Of a stretch of DNA of 62,329 nucleotides, positions 7,819-16,584 are shown one piece after another; the stretch's first letter is position 1, and each line of letters opens with the position of its first letter. Origin of the DNA: Clostridiaceae bacterium (GTDB taxonomy: Bacteria; Bacillota; Clostridia; Lachnospirales; Lachnospiraceae); contig JAGZXV010000008.1 in the NCBI GenBank assembly GCA_018378255.1, positions 1 through 62,329 of the forward strand. Direction: 5' to 3'. The position numbers and the translations under genes were made by a program. The notes below the pieces were generated by a model. It had not been told where the DNA came from and ran no database searches. It was given only the letters and a program-made list of their open reading frames with translations.

Positions 7819-8574
7819 CTATCCCTCCTTCGTTCGAAACAGCCATTTTCCCCATCCGTATATGATCCCGTCCAGAATCAGAATAACCCCCAGAAGCGCA
7901 TAATCGGGCCGTATGAGATCATAAGCCACAAATCTGGTTTCCATGTTCCACTCCACCCTGACGGGAACGAGAACGGCATAATAGCACCAGGGAATCAAAC
8001 GGTAGATCACAGGAAGATACAGGGCAAACAGCCCCAAAAAGGAGCCGAGCAGCCCTGTCACCAAGGAAATCAGCTGGTTTTCCATACAAAATGACAGGAT
8101 CATCTGAAACAGAAACAATCCTTCACTCAATGCCAGAGTTCCCGCCAGCCAAAACAGAAGCTCTTTCACCGGAAGGGGCTGGGTGACCGGATAAAATGCA
8201 CCGGCCCCCAGCATGACGATGAGCTGGATTATGGCCAGAAGCAGCACGTATCTTGTTCCGGCCCATATCTTTCCATGGTAGACCGTTTCCCTGTCTTCCA
8301 GCGTATACAGCAGTTTCCAGCAGTTCCCTTTATGTTCCACATCACAGATCCTGCTTCCAATCATGGCGAGAACCAGGGGCATAAAGATCGTCTGCAGAGT
8401 ACCGATGTCATAGATCAGAAATGAATACCCATCTTCCCATACCTGGGGACCGTGTACAAGACTGTACCATACCCACAATGCCATCAGCAGCATGGATCCG
8501 GCCGCAATGAGCCCCATTTTTTTATGCTTCAGTTTCAGAGTTTCCACTTTCCGGATATTCTGTTTTGCCATCAT
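7819..8574 (-). CDS. ABC-2 permease, lantibiotic-protection type (LanE/MutE-like)
   Basis: Second membrane subunit (251 aa) with about six hydrophobic segments; the features KLKHKKMGLIAAGSMLL, CDVEHKGNCWKLLYTLE and the C-terminal YDLIRPDYALLGVILI match the MutE-like permeases. Its start overlaps the ATPase stop at 8574 and its stop is 2 bp from the next start, so the three genes form a tight operon. It probably works as a heterodimer with the downstream permease. Confidence 0.85.
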   Translation of the reverse strand: MMAKQNIRKVETLKLKHKKMGLIAAGSMLLMALWVWYSLVHGPQVWEDGYSFLIYDIGTLQTIFMPLVLAMIGSRICDVEHKGNCWKLLYTLEDRETVYHGKIWAGTRYVLLLAIIQLIVMLGAGAFYPVTQPLPVKELLFWLAGTLALSEGLFLFQMILSFCMENQLISLVTGLLGSFLGLFALYLPVIYRLIPWCYYAVLVPVRVEWNMETRFVAYDLIRPDYALLGVILILDGIIYGWGKWLFRTKEG

Positions 8575-9494
8575 TATAAGCTCATCCCCTTCCCGGTCAG
8601 ATCCAGAAAAATATCCTCCAGATTTTTCTGATATTCTTCAATTCTGAGCACCCCGATTCCGGAACCGGACAGCTCTCTCACCAGACCGGCCAGAATCCCA
8701 TCCGCCAAATCAGGGATCAGAAATCCTTCCTTTTCCCTCTGCACATCAACGCCTCTGTTTCTCATCCATAACACGGCCTGACTGTCGTCCAATGTACGGA
8801 GGCGGAGCCTCTTTTTGCTGTATTCATGAAGATGTTCTATCGTATCCTGAAAAATCAATTCGCCCTGGTTGATAATCCCCACATGGGTAGCCATCTGGTC
8901 AATCTCTCCAAGCAAATGGCTGGAAATCATCACCGTCATGCCATACCGTTTGGGCAGGCTTTTAATCAACTCCCGCATCTCCTGGATTCCCGCCGGATCA
9001 AGGCCGTTTGTGGGTTCATCCAAAAGGAGCAGCTCTGGTTTTCCCAAAAGGGCTCCCGCCAGCCCCAGACGCTGTTTCATCCCCAGGGAATACTGGCCTG
9101 CCCTTTTATTCTGCTGGTTTTCCATGCGGACAGTCTTTAAAACCTCATCGATTTCCTGATCTGGAACCTGCTTTAATTCTGCTATGATCTCCAGATTCTC
9201 CCTCCCTGTAAGATGACCGTAATAAGACGGTGTCTCGATCAGAGAGCCTGTTTTTTTCAGTATCTCCAGTCTGTTTTTCCGGTTCATGACCGCACCATAT
9301 ACTTTTACCTGCCCTGCGCTTGGCTTTATCAGCCCCAGTATCATTTTCATCGTGGTGGATTTGCCGGCCCCATTCGGCCCTAAAAATCCGTAAATGCAGT
9401 GTTCAGGAACTTTTAAATCCAGATTCCCGACTATTTTCTTTTTTCCGTACTCTTTTCCCAGGTTTTCTGTTTCCACAATCTGATTCATCATCAT
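8574..9494 (-). CDS. ABC exporter ATP-binding protein, BcrA/LanF-like
   Basis: ATPase of 306 aa. Walker A is GPNGAGKST (about 40-48), the signature is YSLGMKQRLGLAGALL, Walker B is LLLLDEPTNGLDP and the H-loop is SSHLLGEI. The EYQKNLEDIFLDLTG ending is characteristic of the bacitracin/lantibiotic resistance group. It heads the operon, which runs away from an OmpR-type two-component system, the usual layout for peptide-antibiotic sensing and detoxification modules. The start shows a weak ribosome site (AAAGGATGC). Confidence 0.92.
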   Translation of the reverse strand: MMMNQIVETENLGKEYGKKKIVGNLDLKVPEHCIYGFLGPNGAGKSTTMKMILGLIKPSAGQVKVYGAVMNRKNRLEILKKTGSLIETPSYYGHLTGRENLEIIAELKQVPDQEIDEVLKTVRMENQQNKRAGQYSLGMKQRLGLAGALLGKPELLLLDEPTNGLDPAGIQEMRELIKSLPKRYGMTVMISSHLLGEIDQMATHVGIINQGELIFQDTIEHLHEYSKKRLRLRTLDDSQAVLWMRNRGVDVQREKEGFLIPDLADGILAGLVRELSGSGIGVLRIEEYQKNLEDIFLDLTGKGMSL

Positions 9495-9545
9495 GCATCC
9501 TTTCTGTTATCATAGGGCGCAGAAGCTTCCTGCGCGTTCCACATG

Positions 9546-9579
9546 ATAATGGTAATCTGCAAACCTGTCTTCAACCTGT
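9546..9579 (-). promoter_or_regulatory. Promoter of the exporter operon with tandem AACCTGT repeats
   Basis: On the minus strand TTGAAG (9569-9574) and CATTAT (9546-9551) are spaced by 17 bp. Two direct AACCTGT heptamers on the plus strand, at 9562-9568 and 9573-9579, have an 11-bp period and lie across the -35. Direct repeats at 10-11 bp are what OmpR-family regulators bind, so this is the probable site for the regulator encoded at 9691. A GCGCAG...CTGCGC dyad at 9517-9535 lies in the 5' leader. Confidence 0.55.
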
Positions 9580-9640
9580 TTTGCTCCTTACTTTTACCTT
9601 AAATTTTTCCTGAAATCATGTCAGACGCCGTTTTTTGTTT

Positions 9641-9646
9641 TATAAT
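9641..9646 (+). promoter_or_regulatory. -10 box of the two-component operon
   Basis: A perfect TATAAT sits 45 bp before the GTG start at 9691. The -35 is poor (ATGTCA at 9618-9623 with a 17-bp spacer). Confidence 0.4.
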
Positions 9647-9690
9647 CACCACTATGAGTACCTATTAAATCTGGAAAGGAAACGATCTTC

Positions 9691-10422
9691 GTGAATACCA
9701 TTTATGAGTGCAGACTGCTAATTGTGGATGACAGCAGAGAACTGCAGAACATGCTCTTTGAAATCCTTCATAATGCGGGTTACACCTTTATCACTCAGGC
9801 ATTTAACTGTAAAATGGCCCTGGAATATTTTGAGAAATACCGGCCCGGCTTCGTAATTTTAGATATTATGCTGCCCGATGGAGACGGCTTTGATATCATG
9901 CAGAAGTTAAGAGCCCGTTCCCAGATTCCTGTTCTTTTTCTCTCCGCAAAGGATGAAGATGAAGACCGGCTGCTTGGACTGGGACTGGGAGCCGATGACT
10001 ATATGACGAAGCCATTTCTCGCGAGGGAATTGATATTAAGGATCTCTTCGATTCTGAGGCGGACTTATTTCCCGTTAAACCTCACTCCTACGGCCGTGCC
10101 TGCTCTTAAACTGGGAAACCGGACCGTGAATCTGGAAAGCGCTGCGGTGGCCTGTGAAGACGGAACCACCTTCTCTCTGACAGCCAAAGAACTGGCAATT
10201 TTAAAGGAGCTCTCCAAACGCCCGGGCAGCATTGTCACCTTCGATGTGCTGTCCCAGGCCCTTTGGGGGGATTCGTATTATGGCTATGAAAACTCCCTGA
10301 TGGTCCATATCCGGCGGCTCCGGGAAAAAATTGAGGAAACCCCTTCGTCGCCTGAGTGGCTTTTAACGGTACGGGGGCTGGGATATAAACTGAATCTTCC
10401 AAAGGGAGGCCACAGCCGATGA
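9691..10422 (+). CDS. OmpR-family response regulator
   Basis: A 243-aa regulator with a receiver domain (Asp13/Asp14 pair, phospho-acceptor Asp58 in ILDIMLPDGDG, Lys in MTKPF) and a C-terminal winged helix (AKELAILKELSKRPGSIV ... SLMVHIRRLREKIE). The start is a GTG with GGAAAGGA upstream. The last four bases overlap the kinase gene start (ATGA), so the pair is co-translated. It is divergent from the peptide-antibiotic-type exporter and very likely controls it through the AACCTGT repeats. Confidence 0.93.
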   Translation: MNTIYECRLLIVDDSRELQNMLFEILHNAGYTFITQAFNCKMALEYFEKYRPGFVILDIMLPDGDGFDIMQKLRARSQIPVLFLSAKDEDEDRLLGLGLGADDYMTKPFLARELILRISSILRRTYFPLNLTPTAVPALKLGNRTVNLESAAVACEDGTTFSLTAKELAILKELSKRPGSIVTFDVLSQALWGDSYYGYENSLMVHIRRLREKIEETPSSPEWLLTVRGLGYKLNLPKGGHSR

Positions 10423-11780
10423 AAAGTCTGCTTCGTATTGTGATCCGCTATATAACCACCGCCTTCCTAATCAGTCTTGCCGTTCTCGCCCTGAGTTTTT
10501 CCGCCTATGTATACAGCGTCATTCAGTACCGCACCACGAACGGAATCTATCATACTCTGGGGAAAATTACAGAAGGATTTTACCGGAATGAAGAAGACAA
10601 AACCATAGGCTTGTCTGAAGAAAGTTTAGAACTGCTGAAAAAACACTTTATATTCGCCATGGAATTAGATGAAGACGGAGATATCATCTGGAATTACCAG
10701 CTTCCTGACGGACTGGATAAAACCTATTCCCTGGCTGACATGGCGTCCATGAGCCGCTGGTATCTTAACGATTATCCGGTCAAGGTCTGGAATAATCCGT
10801 ATGGAACATTTGTTGGCGGCCTCCCAAAAAACAGCTTGGCCAAATACCGCTTGGAAATAGCACCGGAGGCGCTGAATAATGTGCTGGTTCTGCTTCCCGC
10901 CTGGAATCTGGCCTTTATCGTCCTTTTATGTCTCATCCTGGCCGTGAGGCTGTACCGCTCCCTTCTGCCCCTCAGCCGGGGGATTGAAAACCTGTCGGAG
11001 AATAAACCTGTCTGTCTGAAGGAAACTGGAATCACCTTCGAACTGGCCCAAAAGCTGAATCAGGCGTCCGCCCTCCTCACAGCACAGCACAACGCTCTAA
11101 ATAAAAGGGATTTAGCCCGTACTAACTGGATCGCGGGAGTATCCCACGATATAAGGACGCCGCTTTCCATGGTCATGGGGTATGCGGAACGCTTAGAAGC
11201 CAGCTCATCCCTCTCCCCGAAACAGCGCCATGAAGCCGCCATTATTAAAGAACAAAGCCTGATCATAAAGGATTTGATTGAAGACCTGAATCTGACCTCT
11301 AAGCTGGAATATCAGATGCAGCCCCTCAATCTGTCTCTCTGCTCACCAGCCTCCATGCTGCGGACCTTAATCGCAGAGTACTATAATCAGGATCTGCCGC
11401 AAAAGTATGACATCAATCTGCAGATCCGAAACGGAGCGGAACGAATTCTCCTGTCCGCCGACCAGCGCTTGTTAAACAGAGCATTTACCAATCTGATCGG
11501 CAACAGCATCCGCCATAATCCGGACGGATGTTTCATCACGGTCACGGCAGACGGCGATGAAGCCAGCTGTATCCTGACATTTTCCGATACGGGCAGAGGA
11601 ATTCCCAAAGCGGTAGCTGAGTATTTTTCTTCGCCGGACTGCCGCAGGGACCTTCCGGAAGGCCTGCATATCATGGGGCTTCATGTAGTTTCCCAGATCG
11701 CCGCCGCCCATAAGGGGACATTCAGAATACTCAGTTCCGGCAGCGCAGAGATAAATCTTCCGGTATATAAAATGCGTTAA
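10419..11780 (+). CDS. Sensor histidine kinase of the exporter-linked two-component system
   Basis: A 453-aa membrane kinase. Two transmembrane segments (about 13-36 and 160-178) bracket an extracellular sensor region of roughly 120 residues, followed by a HAMP-like linker, a HisKA domain with His243 (GVSHDIRTPLSMVMGY), and an HATPase domain (NLIGNSIRHNPDG N-box, DTGRGIP G1 box). The last glycine-rich box is short (LHIMGLHVV). Its layout with an external sensor differs from the small intramembrane kinases usual for BceAB systems. The ligand is probably a cell-wall-active peptide, by context only. Confidence 0.92.
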   Translation: MKSLLRIVIRYITTAFLISLAVLALSFSAYVYSVIQYRTTNGIYHTLGKITEGFYRNEEDKTIGLSEESLELLKKHFIFAMELDEDGDIIWNYQLPDGLDKTYSLADMASMSRWYLNDYPVKVWNNPYGTFVGGLPKNSLAKYRLEIAPEALNNVLVLLPAWNLAFIVLLCLILAVRLYRSLLPLSRGIENLSENKPVCLKETGITFELAQKLNQASALLTAQHNALNKRDLARTNWIAGVSHDIRTPLSMVMGYAERLEASSSLSPKQRHEAAIIKEQSLIIKDLIEDLNLTSKLEYQMQPLNLSLCSPASMLRTLIAEYYNQDLPQKYDINLQIRNGAERILLSADQRLLNRAFTNLIGNSIRHNPDGCFITVTADGDEASCILTFSDTGRGIPKAVAEYFSSPDCRRDLPEGLHIMGLHVVSQIAAAHKGTFRILSSGSAEINLPVYKMR

Positions 11781-11829
11781 ATCTGAAACCAAAACATCCA
11801 CCTGGAGGAATGCCGGACAGCGGTCTTAT

Positions 11830-12522
11830 TCAGCAATCCTCCTCTTTAAAGAAATGCTCAATTTTAAGTTCATGGATCAGGTCTGTCACCTGGCTTGTCT
11901 TTTTATATCCCAGTTTTTTTAACAACGTAGTGATCTGCGTTTTCACTGTTCCCTCAGATACAAAACGGAGCTTTGCGATCTGGCGGTTGCTGACTCCGTC
12001 CAGCTTCAACGCGATAATTTCCTTCTCTGAGGCCGTCAGCCCGGATAAGAGGCTCAAAGCGAAAAGAAGGCTGGTTTCCGTCTTTTTCAGGCGTTTGAAC
12101 TCTTCCCGGAGTTTTTGGTTGGCCGAATGATTTTTCCGCAGTTCCTCCACGGTTCTTTGAATGGCTGCAATCAGCTCATCATTATTATAGGATTTTACCA
12201 CATAATCCCGCACAGACGGAATGCAGTAGGAATTATAAATTGTGTTGTCATCATCTCTTACGGTCATCATGATGACAGCCGTTTCCGGGTGTTCCATGGA
12301 CAGGTTATAGGCGGAGGTCAGGCCGTCGTTGCTGCTGTCCATCTCCACATCCATGATTACAAGATCCACCCGGTTGGAGGCCACAAAAGCTTCGGCCTCC
12401 GTTCCGGACGATACTTCACCTACAATCTCAAAATGGCCGATGGCCTGAATCGATTTGGCTATATTTTTCCGTATAAAGATTTCATCGTCAGCCAGAAGGA
12501 TTTTAATTGTTTCCGGATTCAT
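11830..12522 (-). CDS. NarL/LuxR-type response regulator
   Basis: About 230 aa. The receiver domain carries the acidic pair LADDE and a phospho-acceptor Asp in VIMDVEMD (residue 58 from the chosen start); a helical linker leads to a C-terminal LuxR-type helix-turn-helix (LTASEKEIIALKLDGVSNRQIA ... SEGTVKTQITTLLKKLG, positions about 168-210). The ATG at 12522 is preferred because GGAGGTAAAG lies directly before it, within the first codons of the longer frame. It forms an operon with the kinase gene 48 bp upstream and converges with the other two-component operon. Confidence 0.9.
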   Translation of the reverse strand: MNPETIKILLADDEIFIRKNIAKSIQAIGHFEIVGEVSSGTEAEAFVASNRVDLVIMDVEMDSSNDGLTSAYNLSMEHPETAVIMMTVRDDDNTIYNSYCIPSVRDYVVKSYNNDELIAAIQRTVEELRKNHSANQKLREEFKRLKKTETSLLFALSLLSGLTASEKEIIALKLDGVSNRQIAKLRFVSEGTVKTQITTLLKKLGYKKTSQVTDLIHELKIEHFFKEEDC

Positions 12523-12570
12523 CTTTACCTCCATTCAAAGTGATTTCCAAAAGCGCTCTGGTAATTTAGT

Positions 12571-14058
12571 CTATCTTCTCCGTTCTTCGTACAAAGGGAG
12601 TATAAGATAAACGGAAGTTCCTTCGTTTACCCTGCTTTCAATTCTTATCATGCCTTTATGCATCTTAACGATTTTTTCAGCATAAGCCAGCCCCAGTCCC
12701 CAGTTATTTTTCGAGTTTTTAGAGGTATAAAACGGCGTGAAGATCTGGTTCAGCCGGTCCTTTGGAATGCCGGTCCCATTGTCCCGTACTTCAATGATAA
12801 CCTGGCTGCGGTTAGAAAATATCAACACCTTTACACTGCCGTCCGGAATCCCTTTGATGGCATCCAACGCATTTTTCAAAATATTCACAAGGGTCTGGGT
12901 CAGGAGCTGAGCATCGGCCAGAACGGACAGGCTGTTTTCTTCTTCCTGCAGTTCCAGCTTTTTTTCCGAAATAGTTTCGAATTCCATTTTAGCTTTCGAA
13001 ACGAGATCTGTCACCGGAACTTTTTCAAAGTGGAATTTCTTTTCTTTGAAAAAATTGTTTAAATCATTCATTTTATCCAGTACGGAACTGTTTCCATCAA
13101 TCAGATAGCGTATCATCTCTCTGGACGTTTCATCGCCATTTTCCCGCAGATGTTCTTCCAATTCTTTTAAAACCACCATATTGGATATCAGATTATTCTT
13201 GATGCTGTGGGCAATCACCCGCACCCCCATATCGCTGTTTGCCTGCCGTTTTTCTATCGCCCCGTTGGGTTTTGCCAGCAGCCGTTCCATCTTCAGATAC
13301 CGGGTAAAGGAGATCACACAGAGAACCGTAAAACAAATGGAACATCCGATAATGGCTTTCCAGTACCGGTCGGACCAGCGGCTGCTGTAAAAAAAGATGC
13401 GTGAAAGCAGGAAATAGATACGGTCCAGCAAAACCACCTGCAACGGGGTAATAATGCCGATAACAGTAAAAAAGAGCATTAATGCCCACATGGACACATA
13501 AAGGCTGAGCAGTTTGCTGCGGAGCCATTTTATGCGGACCGCAGTGAAGTTATGGACCAGCAGACCGGCGGAAAACAGGATCACCGATATCATCAGAAGG
13601 CGGCATCCCGTATCTATATTTTTAAGAAAACGCTGTGAACAATTGGCCGCCAGCCAAAAATAGATCCGGGGAGTGAATATGGTGAACAGCAGAAGGGACG
13701 GCAACGCGGCCAGCCATAGACAGAGTTTCCGGCTGCTTTTTCCGGTAAACAAAGTTTCGCTGATTGAAAACGCCAAAAAGCCCCAGAGAGACAAACTGCG
13801 CCCTGCGTTGATGATCTGGTTCAGCAGATTGCTCCCTATGGGATAATTCTGCATATAGTCATGAAGCGGTTTGGAGAGATAGAAAATTGCAAACAACTCA
13901 TTGGAAATTCCGCCGATTTTGGCAAAGTAGAACATGAAGCCGATAATGAGCAGAGTCAGGCCGAGAAAAACCATCACAAAATAAATGACCTTGATGTCTT
14001 TTATCAGAAAGACCACTAAAAAACATGAAATCGCTAATGTGAGCAAATAAAAGAACAT
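12571..14058 (-). CDS. Multi-pass sensor histidine kinase
   Basis: A roughly 495-aa kinase with about eight hydrophobic segments in the first 280 residues and no large extracellular domain, so it probably senses something in or near the membrane. The phospho-acceptor region is an unusual AHSIKNNLISNMVVL box rather than the common SHELRTP. The HATPase domain has LVNILKNALDAIKG, VRDNGTGIP and NNWGLGLAYAEKIVKMH. A strong AGGAGGTAATC ribosome site fixes the start at 14058; the open frame extends further up. It is divergent from the SIS/ABC importer genes and is probably their sensor. Confidence 0.88.
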   Translation of the reverse strand: MFFYLLTLAISCFLVVFLIKDIKVIYFVMVFLGLTLLIIGFMFYFAKIGGISNELFAIFYLSKPLHDYMQNYPIGSNLLNQIINAGRSLSLWGFLAFSISETLFTGKSSRKLCLWLAALPSLLLFTIFTPRIYFWLAANCSQRFLKNIDTGCRLLMISVILFSAGLLVHNFTAVRIKWLRSKLLSLYVSMWALMLFFTVIGIITPLQVVLLDRIYFLLSRIFFYSSRWSDRYWKAIIGCSICFTVLCVISFTRYLKMERLLAKPNGAIEKRQANSDMGVRVIAHSIKNNLISNMVVLKELEEHLRENGDETSREMIRYLIDGNSSVLDKMNDLNNFFKEKKFHFEKVPVTDLVSKAKMEFETISEKKLELQEEENSLSVLADAQLLTQTLVNILKNALDAIKGIPDGSVKVLIFSNRSQVIIEVRDNGTGIPKDRLNQIFTPFYTSKNSKNNWGLGLAYAEKIVKMHKGMIRIESRVNEGTSVYLILPLYEERRR

Positions 14059-14098
14059 GATTACCTCCTGGTAAAGAAGGACAAGGGTGTTTGTGACG

Positions 14099-14127
14099 AT
14101 TGTAACATGCTTTCCACAGGCAGTCAA
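14099..14127 (-). promoter_or_regulatory. Promoter of the kinase/NarL regulator operon
   Basis: Minus-strand TTGACT (14122-14127) and TACAAT (14099-14104) with an exact 17-bp spacer, about 40 bp upstream of the kinase start. Confidence 0.65.
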
Positions 14128-14196
14128 TGGACGGAACGCAGGCAGGGGGTCATAAAAAAGTTATGACTGCCTGGGAAAAATCATCTGTGATATGAT
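14117..14196 (+). promoter_or_regulatory. SIS/ABC promoter region with CAGGCAG repeats
   Basis: CAGGCAGTCA at 14117-14126 and its exact inverse TGACTGCCTG at 14164-14173 face each other; a further CAGGCAG lies at 14139-14145, 22 bp from the first. The inverse copy takes the -35 position, 17 bp ahead of a TATGAT -10 (14191-14196) for the plus-strand genes, and the first copy overlaps the -35 of the divergent kinase promoter. This arrangement suggests a site for the NarL-type regulator that activates the transporter genes. A second dyad, TTGTCCGGACGAA, is at about 14213-14226. Confidence 0.5.
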
Positions 14197-14256
14197 CAGA
14201 TCAACAAACCAATTTGTCCGGACGAATGGGGTAAAAAATAAAAGGAGAAGGTTGTT

Positions 14257-15000
14257 ATGAGTAACTATTCAAACATGTATTTGGATCATATCATGGAGAT
14301 GCTTCAGAAAATCAGCACCACGCAGGAAAAGGAAATAGAGGAAACCGCGGAAAAAATGGCGGAAACCATCATGAACGGAGGCAGTATCTTTCTGTTCGGA
14401 CCTGGACATGCGGGAATCTTCACCCAGGATATGTACCACCGGGCAGGAGGGCTGATTCTGGCTAATCCGATCCTGCATCCCGCAACTCTAGTCAGCAACC
14501 GGCCCATTACAACCACATCGGAACTGGAAAAACTGCCTGGTTCAGGGGTTTTGGTGTTAAACAGCGTCCCCATCAAAAGCGGTGATATGCTGATCATACA
14601 TTCTGTAGCCGGACGCATTCCGATTGTAACGGAGATGGCCGTGGAAGCGAGACAGAGAGGGATTTTTGTCTCTTCCATCATTAACATGGAATTTGCACAA
14701 AATGTGACTTCTTTTGATCCCAAAGGCCATATGCTGTATGATGTAAGTGACGTGGTGATCGATGACTGCGGGGATTTTGGAGACGCCAGCATTCTGATCG
14801 AAGGAATGAAACAGAAAGTGGCTGCCACCTCCACCATAACGGCATCCTTTATCGGCCATACGCTGGAAATCCGCACCTGTGAATTACTGCTGGAAAAAGG
14901 ATTTGCGCCTCCGGTTGTGCACAGCACTAACGTAGACGGCGGGGATGAAGAAAACCGCAGGCTGATGGAAGAATATAAGGACAGAATTCATTATCTGTAA
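14257..15000 (+). CDS. SIS-domain sugar isomerase-like protein
   Basis: A 247-aa cytoplasmic SIS-domain protein. The sugar-phosphate-binding loop is GGSIFLFGPGHAGIFTQDM (about 41-59), and GDMLIIHSVAGRIPIVTEMA supplies the second phospho-sugar contact; a conserved His/Asp-rich end (VVHSTNVDGGDEEN) follows. SIS proteins isomerise or deaminate phosphosugars or regulate through binding them. The gene leads an operon with a three-part importer; the next start lies 18 bp after its stop. Context suggests it acts on the imported compound, but that compound is unknown. The start has AGGAGAAGG. Confidence 0.85.
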   Translation: MSNYSNMYLDHIMEMLQKISTTQEKEIEETAEKMAETIMNGGSIFLFGPGHAGIFTQDMYHRAGGLILANPILHPATLVSNRPITTTSELEKLPGSGVLVLNSVPIKSGDMLIIHSVAGRIPIVTEMAVEARQRGIFVSSIINMEFAQNVTSFDPKGHMLYDVSDVVIDDCGDFGDASILIEGMKQKVAATSTITASFIGHTLEIRTCELLLEKGFAPPVVHSTNVDGGDEENRRLMEEYKDRIHYL

Positions 15001-15017
15001 TGATATGGAGGCGCAGT

Positions 15018-15797
15018 ATGGAAAAAACTAAAAAAATATGGGAACAGAAAACAGCGGTGCTGTTCGGTATTCTATCTTTCACCATCTTTATGATCGTATG
15101 GATTACAATTTCTTCCTCTTCGGCCGGCAAGATATTTGCCAGTCCGGCAAAAGTGTGCCGGGCTTTCGCGGCAAAATCAGTAGATGGTGTGATCTGGACA
15201 CATATCGCAGCCAGTTTATCCAGGGCATTGGGGGGATTTTCACTGGCATTTGTGTGTGCGCTTCCGGTATCATTTTTAATGGGCTGGTATAAGCCGTTCC
15301 GGCTGATCGTAGAACCATGGGTTAAGTTTATCAAAAGTATCCCGCCGATCGCATATATTCCCCTGGTCATCGTGGCACAGGGAATTGGTGAATCGGCTAA
15401 AATCACAGTGATCTTCATCGGCTCTTTCCTGGTTATGGTGATCTCAATCTATCAGGGGGTGATCGGGGTGGACAACACCCTGATTAAAGCGGCCCGGGTC
15501 TTGGGAAGCAATGATTTCCAAATCTTCTACCGGGTGATTATTCCTTCCTCTCTGCCTCATATCCTGGTTGCCATGAGGTTAGGCATGTCCGCGGCGCTGA
15601 CCACGCTTGTGGCCGCAGAATTGACCGGAGCACAGATCGGCCTGGGACAGATGATCCAGGAAGCCAGCATGTATTTCCAGATGGATGTAGTGCTTTTGGG
15701 GATTTTAATCATCGGAATTATAGGATTTTTAATGGACCGTATGATCGCAGTCCTGGAAAGGAGAATTACCGGATGGCAGGAAACGAGAACGGTATAA
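15018..15797 (+). CDS. ABC importer permease, SsuC/TauC type
   Basis: A 259-aa permease with about six membrane segments and the BPD-transport EAA loop (KAARVLGSNDFQIFYRVIIPSSLPHILVA, about 155-183). This loop and the WxKFIKSIPPIAYIPLVIV block belong to the nitrate/sulfonate/taurine/hydroxymethylpyrimidine group. The ATG at 15018 with GGAGGCGC ahead is used instead of an earlier ATG at 15000 that overlaps the SIS stop. Its end overlaps the ATPase gene by 25 bp. Confidence 0.9.
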   Translation: MEKTKKIWEQKTAVLFGILSFTIFMIVWITISSSSAGKIFASPAKVCRAFAAKSVDGVIWTHIAASLSRALGGFSLAFVCALPVSFLMGWYKPFRLIVEPWVKFIKSIPPIAYIPLVIVAQGIGESAKITVIFIGSFLVMVISIYQGVIGVDNTLIKAARVLGSNDFQIFYRVIIPSSLPHILVAMRLGMSAALTTLVAAELTGAQIGLGQMIQEASMYFQMDVVLLGILIIGIIGFLMDRMIAVLERRITGWQETRTV

Positions 15798-16573
15798 AAA
15801 AAGTAAAAGTGGATATCAGGGACATAGAGCGGATCTACCAAAGCAGCCGTGGTCCCGTAAAAGCGCTGAATCACATCAATCTCCAGATTTATGAAAATGA
15901 ATTTGTTTGTGTAGTTGGGCCGTCCGGCTGCGGAAAATCTACGCTGCTCAATATTATGGCCGGACTGGATAAGGCTACGGGAGGGGAAGTTCTGGTGGAT
16001 GGTGAAAAAGTGGAAGACCCAAGTACAGAACGCGGTGTAGTTTTCCAGCAGTATGCGCTGTTTCCCTGGCTGACCGTCAAAAAAAACATCATGTACGGCC
16101 TGAAAAATAAGAAAATGAACAGGGAACAGGCAGAAAAAGCCGCTGAAAAATATATTAAAATGGTAGGTTTGGATGAATTCTCAGCTTCTTATCCCAAAGA
16201 ACTGTCCGGCGGCATGAAACAGAGGGTGGCCATAGCCAGAGCATTTGCCATGAATCCCCAGCTTCTTTTGCTGGATGAACCGTTCGGAGCGCTGGATGCC
16301 CAGACCAGGGCGCAGCTGCAGTCGGATCTCCTGGACACATGGGAGCAGGAACAAAAAACCTGTTTTTTTATCACCCATGATGTGGAAGAAGCTGTCCTTC
16401 TGGCACAAAGGGTTGTGATTATGAGCAGCCGCCCGGCAAGAATCAAACGGATTGTAGAGATCGATATTCCCTATCCGAGAAATCAGGAGACAAAAATGGA
16501 TCCCCGTTTTATGGAAATTAAAAACGAGATATGGTCTGAAGTATATACGGAATATCTGGCCCAGAAAAAATAG
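15773..16573 (+). CDS. ABC importer ATP-binding protein, SsuB/TauB type
   Basis: A 266-aa ATPase: Walker A GPSGCGKST (about 49-57), Q-loop VVFQQYALFPW, signature LSGGMKQRVAIARAF, Walker B LLLLDEPFGALD and H-loop ITHDVEEAVLLA. The FGALDAQTR pattern and length are typical for the nitrate/sulfonate/taurine importer family. It starts within the permease gene (25-bp overlap) and is followed 11 bp later by the binding-protein gene, completing an importer. Confidence 0.93.
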   Translation: MAGNENGIKKVKVDIRDIERIYQSSRGPVKALNHINLQIYENEFVCVVGPSGCGKSTLLNIMAGLDKATGGEVLVDGEKVEDPSTERGVVFQQYALFPWLTVKKNIMYGLKNKKMNREQAEKAAEKYIKMVGLDEFSASYPKELSGGMKQRVAIARAFAMNPQLLLLDEPFGALDAQTRAQLQSDLLDTWEQEQKTCFFITHDVEEAVLLAQRVVIMSSRPARIKRIVEIDIPYPRNQETKMDPRFMEIKNEIWSEVYTEYLAQKK

Positions 16574-16584
16574 GAGGAAGAAGT

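Noticed and set aside
7073..11780. Search for a lantibiotic precursor or modification genes beside the LanFEG-like exporter
   Set aside because: No short Cys/Ser/Thr-rich leader peptide and no LanB, LanC or LanM-like gene is present, so it is treated as a resistance module.
1..14220. Exact inverse match of a 12-13-mer (CCGGACAAATTGG type) between the first bases and 14208-14220
   Set aside because: The length is within chance for a 62-kb window and one copy lies in coding sequence; there is no sign of a repeat or attachment site.
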